Shown here one piece after another: positions 13,792 through 16,542 of a stretch of 16,542 bases of DNA (position 1 is the stretch's first letter; every line of letters begins with the position of its first letter). The stretch comes from Anaerolineaceae bacterium (lineage in GTDB: Bacteria; Chloroflexota; Anaerolineae; Anaerolineales; Anaerolineaceae). Below the pieces are notes generated by a model, which was not told the DNA's origin, did no database searches, and saw only the letters and a list, made by a program, of their open reading frames with translations. A program made the position numbers and the translations under genes. Where the stretch lies: assembly GCA_014860845.1 (NCBI GenBank), contig JACZIY010000562.1:1-16542 (forward strand), written 5' to 3'.

Positions 13792-15246
13792 TTATTTTTT
13801 TCCTATTGTATGCAGTAGCAAAAAGTTGGGCGGGCGCATATCGCCGATCGGAAGTCCAGAAACGAAGATTATTTGCTGACCGTTTTGAATAGGATTGGAG
13901 GCAATGATGGCCTCTTCCACAAAGGCAACCATATCTTCAATCGTAGTGGCATGGGGAACCTGATAAGGTTTTACGCCCCAGAATAGTGAAAGCATACGAA
14001 AAGTTTCCAATTCTGGTGTGAATGCGAGGATCGGCACTTTTGGACGTACTTTAGACATCAATAAAGCAGTTTTTCCTGATTGAGTCAAAACTGCTATATA
14101 AGCAACATCACGATCGAAGGCTAATTCTCCTGCAGCACGGGTTAACGCCACCGCATCATCCCGTGTTTGGTCCAATGGATAACGTTTACTTAATCCCCAT
14201 TGTTGATAGTTTGCCTCAGCCTCTTTTATGATCGATACCATCATCGAGATGACTTCAAGTGGATATTTTCCGACCGCAGTCTCACCCGAGAGCATTACGG
14301 CATCACTTCCATCCAGAATAGCATTTGCCACATCGGATGCTTCAGCTCTGGTAGGACGAGGACTATTGATCATTGAATCTAACATCTGAGTTGCGGTAAT
14401 AACAAATTTAGCTTTTCTATAAGCTGAATCTATAATTTTCTTTTGGAAAATGGGTACACAAGCCGGAGAGGTTTCTACAGCCAGATCACCCCGGGCAACC
14501 ATTACGCCATCTGTCACATCCAATATTTCTTCTAATCTTTCTATCGCCTGGGGGCGTTCCAATTTTGCAATGATAATTGGCGGAATACGAAAGGGTGCCA
14601 TTTCCTTAATAGTTGTTTTGACTTTCAATACATCTTCAGGACCAGAAACAAAGGAAATCGCAACAGCATCAATGCCATTTTTCAAACCAAATTCCAAATC
14701 TTCTTTATCTTTTTCAGTGAATCCGGGAATCTTGAGGTCAGTTCCTGGCAAGTTTACGCCTTTATTGGAGGTTAAAATACCCGCTAAAACAACTTTTGCA
14801 AAAACGGTATCATTGACCACATTGATTACTTCCAACTCCAGGTTACCATCATCCAGGAGGATGCGATCTTTTGGATTAACACTTCTGGCAAGATTTGGTA
14901 CGTCTAATGGAAGTGTTGTGATATCCGAATCTGGTAATTGTATTGGCTTATCCACATCTACCGGGGTTAATGCTATCGTTTGATCTTTTACAAGCTGAAT
15001 ACCTTCTGCTGGAAGTTTGCCAACCCGTAATTTGGGACCTTGTAGATCTTGCAGGATGGTGATAGGTTTATGTAATTCTTTAGATAACTTTCTGACCAAT
15101 TCAATACTTTTTAAATGGTTTTCATGACTTCCGTGAGAGAAGTTTAATCGAACAATATCTAAGCCTTCAAGGATTAATTTTCTTAAGATTTCTTCGTTAT
15201 CACTGCTTGGTCCTAATGTGGCTATAATTTTTGCTCTTCTATCCAT
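13792..15246 (-). CDS. pyk: Pyruvate kinase
   Basis: The last step of glycolysis: phosphoenolpyruvate plus ADP gives pyruvate plus ATP, in the cytosol. The 484-aa protein shows RRAKIIATLGPSS (3-15), RLNFSHGSHE (33-42), LQDLQGPKLRVG (65-76), a B domain (about 75-170), the catalytic IIAKLER (225-231; Lys228, Glu230), VMVARGDLAVE (248-258) and TATQMLDSM with PTRAEASDVANAILDGSDAVMLSGETAVGKYP (about 284-329). The C domain follows. Two small departures from the common pattern are seen: KLER for KIEN and ARGDLAVE for ARGDLGVE. Neither removes a catalytic residue. The length is near the usual 470-480. The ATG at 15246 has an AGGTGA ribosome site. Its product pyruvate is a possible KorAB substrate, although the genes are convergent and separately controlled. 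Confidence 0.97.
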   Translation of the reverse strand: MDRRAKIIATLGPSSDNEEILRKLILEGLDIVRLNFSHGSHENHLKSIELVRKLSKELHKPITILQDLQGPKLRVGKLPAEGIQLVKDQTIALTPVDVDKPIQLPDSDITTLPLDVPNLARSVNPKDRILLDDGNLELEVINVVNDTVFAKVVLAGILTSNKGVNLPGTDLKIPGFTEKDKEDLEFGLKNGIDAVAISFVSGPEDVLKVKTTIKEMAPFRIPPIIIAKLERPQAIERLEEILDVTDGVMVARGDLAVETSPACVPIFQKKIIDSAYRKAKFVITATQMLDSMINSPRPTRAEASDVANAILDGSDAVMLSGETAVGKYPLEVISMMVSIIKEAEANYQQWGLSKRYPLDQTRDDAVALTRAAGELAFDRDVAYIAVLTQSGKTALLMSKVRPKVPILAFTPELETFRMLSLFWGVKPYQVPHATTIEDMVAFVEEAIIASNPIQNGQQIIFVSGLPIGDMRPPNFLLLHTIGKK

Positions 15247-15275
15247 CTTTTCACCTGATTTCTTTATTCATTGAT

Positions 15276-15303
15276 ATGATAATTTTAGACCATTTTGTCC
15301 CAA
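15276..15303 (-). promoter_or_regulatory. Tentative promoter for pyk
   Basis: On the minus strand TTGGGA (15303-15298), a 16-bp spacer and TATCAT (15281-15276) resemble a sigma-70-type promoter. It lies between the aminotransferase terminator and the pyk start and would give a leader of about 25 bases. The -35 box is weak. The best argument is that a terminator upstream makes an independent promoter necessary. Confidence 0.35.
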
Positions 15304-15310
15304 GATGATG

Positions 15311-15334
15311 AAAAACCGCCTTTTTCAAGGCGGT
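15311..15334 (-). terminator. Intrinsic terminator of the aminotransferase gene
   Basis: Read on the minus strand, ACCGCCTT, a GAAA tetraloop and AAGGCGGT form an 8-bp GC-rich stem, followed directly by a T-run (the complement of AAAAA at 15311-15315). It lies 16 bp after the aminotransferase stop and separates that gene from pyk. This is the clearest intrinsic terminator in the window. The plus strand also has a TTTTT run after the stem (15340-15344), six bases on. Confidence 0.85.
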
Positions 15335-15350
15335 CTGTGTTTTTACTTCG

Positions 15351-16542
15351 TTAGTCCATCAAAAGAGTTTCTTCGATAATGGGTAGTGCCCAGTCTATAA
15401 TATCTTTTGAAATGATCAAAGGAGGTGCAAACCGAATAACATTATCATGTGTTTCTTTTGCCAGGATCCCTTTTCCTTTTAACACTTCACAAAAACGTCT
15501 TGCACCGCCTGCTTCGGGTTTTAATTCAACACCAATCAGGAGACCTCTCCCGCGAACCTCTTTTACATGCTTACTGGATATTTTCTTTAATTTTTCCATA
15601 AAATAATTTCCCAGTTCTTCAGCACGTTCAATTAATTTTTCTTCCAGGATTACATTCAGTGCAGCTCGCGCTACCGCTGCACCCAAAGGATTACCACCAA
15701 ATGTTGACCCATGTTCTCCAGGTTGGAATAATTCCATTATTTCTCGATCAGCAAGAACTGCTGAGACTGGGTAGAATCCACCAGATAAAGCTTTACCGAT
15801 GATTACCATGTCAGGACGAACGTTTTCATGCTGACTGGCAAATAGCTTTCCTGTACGACCGAGACCGGTTTGAATTTCATCTGCAATGAAAAGAATATTA
15901 TTTTGTTGACAAATATTTTGCACGGACTGTAAATATCCCTTGGGAGGAATGATTACACCACCTTCGCCCTGGATGGGTTCTAACATGATAGCGGCTGTGT
16001 TGGGAGTTATAGCACCTTCTAAAGACTTCAGGTCACCATATACAACGGTTTTAAAACCAGGCGTGAACGGACCGAATTCTTTTTTATAATATTCTTCAGT
16101 GGAAAAGGAAATGATTGTTATGGTTCTTCCATGAAAATTTCCATCAGCGACTATGATTTCACTTTCGTAATAAGGTATTCCTTTGGTTTTATAACCCCAT
16201 TTACGTGCCAATTTGATAGCTGTTTCTACAGCCTCTGCGCCGCTATTCATGGGTAATGACATTTCATAACCAGTCATATCGGATAATTCTTTATAGAAGA
16301 GCGGAAGCTGTTGATTGCGAAATGCTCTTGAGGTAAGTGTCACTTTTCTAGCTTGTTCAATCAACGCATTCAAAATTTTTGGATGAACATGTCCCTGGTT
16401 CAGAGCAGAATAAGCACTGAGACAATCTAAATATTTATTTCCTTCAACATCAAAAACCCATACACCTTCACCACGTTCAATGACAACGTCCAGTGGATGG
16501 TAATTGTGGGCACCATATTTTTCTTCTAATTCAATATATATT
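15351..16542 (-). CDS. rocD: Ornithine aminotransferase-like class III aminotransferase (5' end cut by window edge)
   Basis: This PLP enzyme would transfer the delta-amino group of ornithine to 2-oxoglutarate, giving glutamate semialdehyde and glutamate. Visible sequence is 396 residues with no start codon before the window end, and the family is about 400, so little is missing. Early residues YGAHNYHPLDVV and the motif LSAYSALNQGHVHPKI (about 41-56) point to ornithine aminotransferase rather than acetylornithine or GABA aminotransferase. The class III marks are NSGAEAVETAIKLAR, DGNFHGRT, EPIQGEGGV, IADEIQTGLGRTG (cofactor Asp) and IIGKALSGG with the PLP lysine (about residue 250 of the visible part), then GSTFGGNPLGAAVA. 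An in-frame TTG at 16373 could be mistaken for a start, but family sequence continues upstream of it. It ends at TAA 15351 followed by a strong terminator, so it is transcribed separately from pyk. Confidence 0.93.
   Translation of the reverse strand, partial: IYIELEEKYGAHNYHPLDVVIERGEGVWVFDVEGNKYLDCLSAYSALNQGHVHPKILNALIEQARKVTLTSRAFRNQQLPLFYKELSDMTGYEMSLPMNSGAEAVETAIKLARKWGYKTKGIPYYESEIIVADGNFHGRTITIISFSTEEYYKKEFGPFTPGFKTVVYGDLKSLEGAITPNTAAIMLEPIQGEGGVIIPPKGYLQSVQNICQQNNILFIADEIQTGLGRTGKLFASQHENVRPDMVIIGKALSGGFYPVSAVLADREIMELFQPGEHGSTFGGNPLGAAVARAALNVILEEKLIERAEELGNYFMEKLKKISSKHVKEVRGRGLLIGVELKPEAGGARRFCEVLKGKGILAKETHDNVIRFAPPLIISKDIIDWALPIIEETLLMD

Noticed and set aside
14450..14983. 177-aa open frame on the plus strand within pyk
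   Set aside because: It is antisense to conserved pyruvate kinase sequence, has no ribosome site or family motif, and is explained by codon use on the other strand.
1..16542. Mobile element, prophage, CRISPR or defence system
   Set aside because: No transposase, integrase, repeat array, terminal repeat or tRNA-adjacent junction was seen, and every long frame belongs to a metabolic or regulatory family.

Overview
The window is AT-rich, densely packed bacterial chromosome with housekeeping and energy genes and no sign of mobile DNA. The gene set suggests an anaerobic or microaerobic member of the Chloroflexota, most likely the Anaerolineae. It includes a nuoB-nuoCD-nuoI block, a fused gamma-alpha 2-oxoacid:ferredoxin oxidoreductase, a small Cys-rich protein of a type I recall from that phylum, and a PSP1/RicT protein. 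This placement is inference from gene content and was not tested by a search. No tRNA, rRNA, CRISPR array, insertion sequence or prophage was seen.

Layout. (1) 1-1032 (+): the 3' part of glmS, cut by the window edge, facing a LOG-family nucleotide phosphoribohydrolase (1060-1650, -). (2) 1731-2318 (-): a winged-helix regulator with a SufR-like Cys-containing C-terminus. It is divergent from 2425-9142 (+), a tight run of nuoB, a fused nuoCD, nuoI, a 110-aa CxxC/CxxC protein, an Mrp/ApbC-type ATPase, a PSP1/RicT protein and an M20 amidohydrolase. Gaps in the run range from a 14-bp overlap to 18 bp. (3) 9184-12889 (+): a strong promoter and a double palindromic operator, then a GntR/FCD-type regulator and korA-korB. 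(4) 12930-15246 (-): a 3-mercaptopyruvate-type sulfurtransferase behind pyruvate kinase. (5) 15351-16542 (-): the larger part of an ornithine aminotransferase-like gene, ending in a clear intrinsic terminator and cut by the right edge.

How the genes may work together. The nuo genes here encode only the hydrophilic connecting (Q) module of complex I. The NADH module (EFG) and all membrane subunits are absent. Three proteins likely to handle Fe-S clusters or metal lie with them: an Mrp-type carrier, RicT, and the CxxC protein. A putative Fe-S-sensing regulator sits upstream. The most interesting reading is a regulated unit for building and maturing the Fe-S arm of complex I, with the CxxC protein as an undescribed component. 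KorAB would supply reduced ferredoxin, the likely electron donor for a complex I lacking its NADH module, from its own operon. That operon seems to be controlled by its GntR-type regulator through two palindromes 21 bp apart, centre to centre, just downstream of the -10 box.
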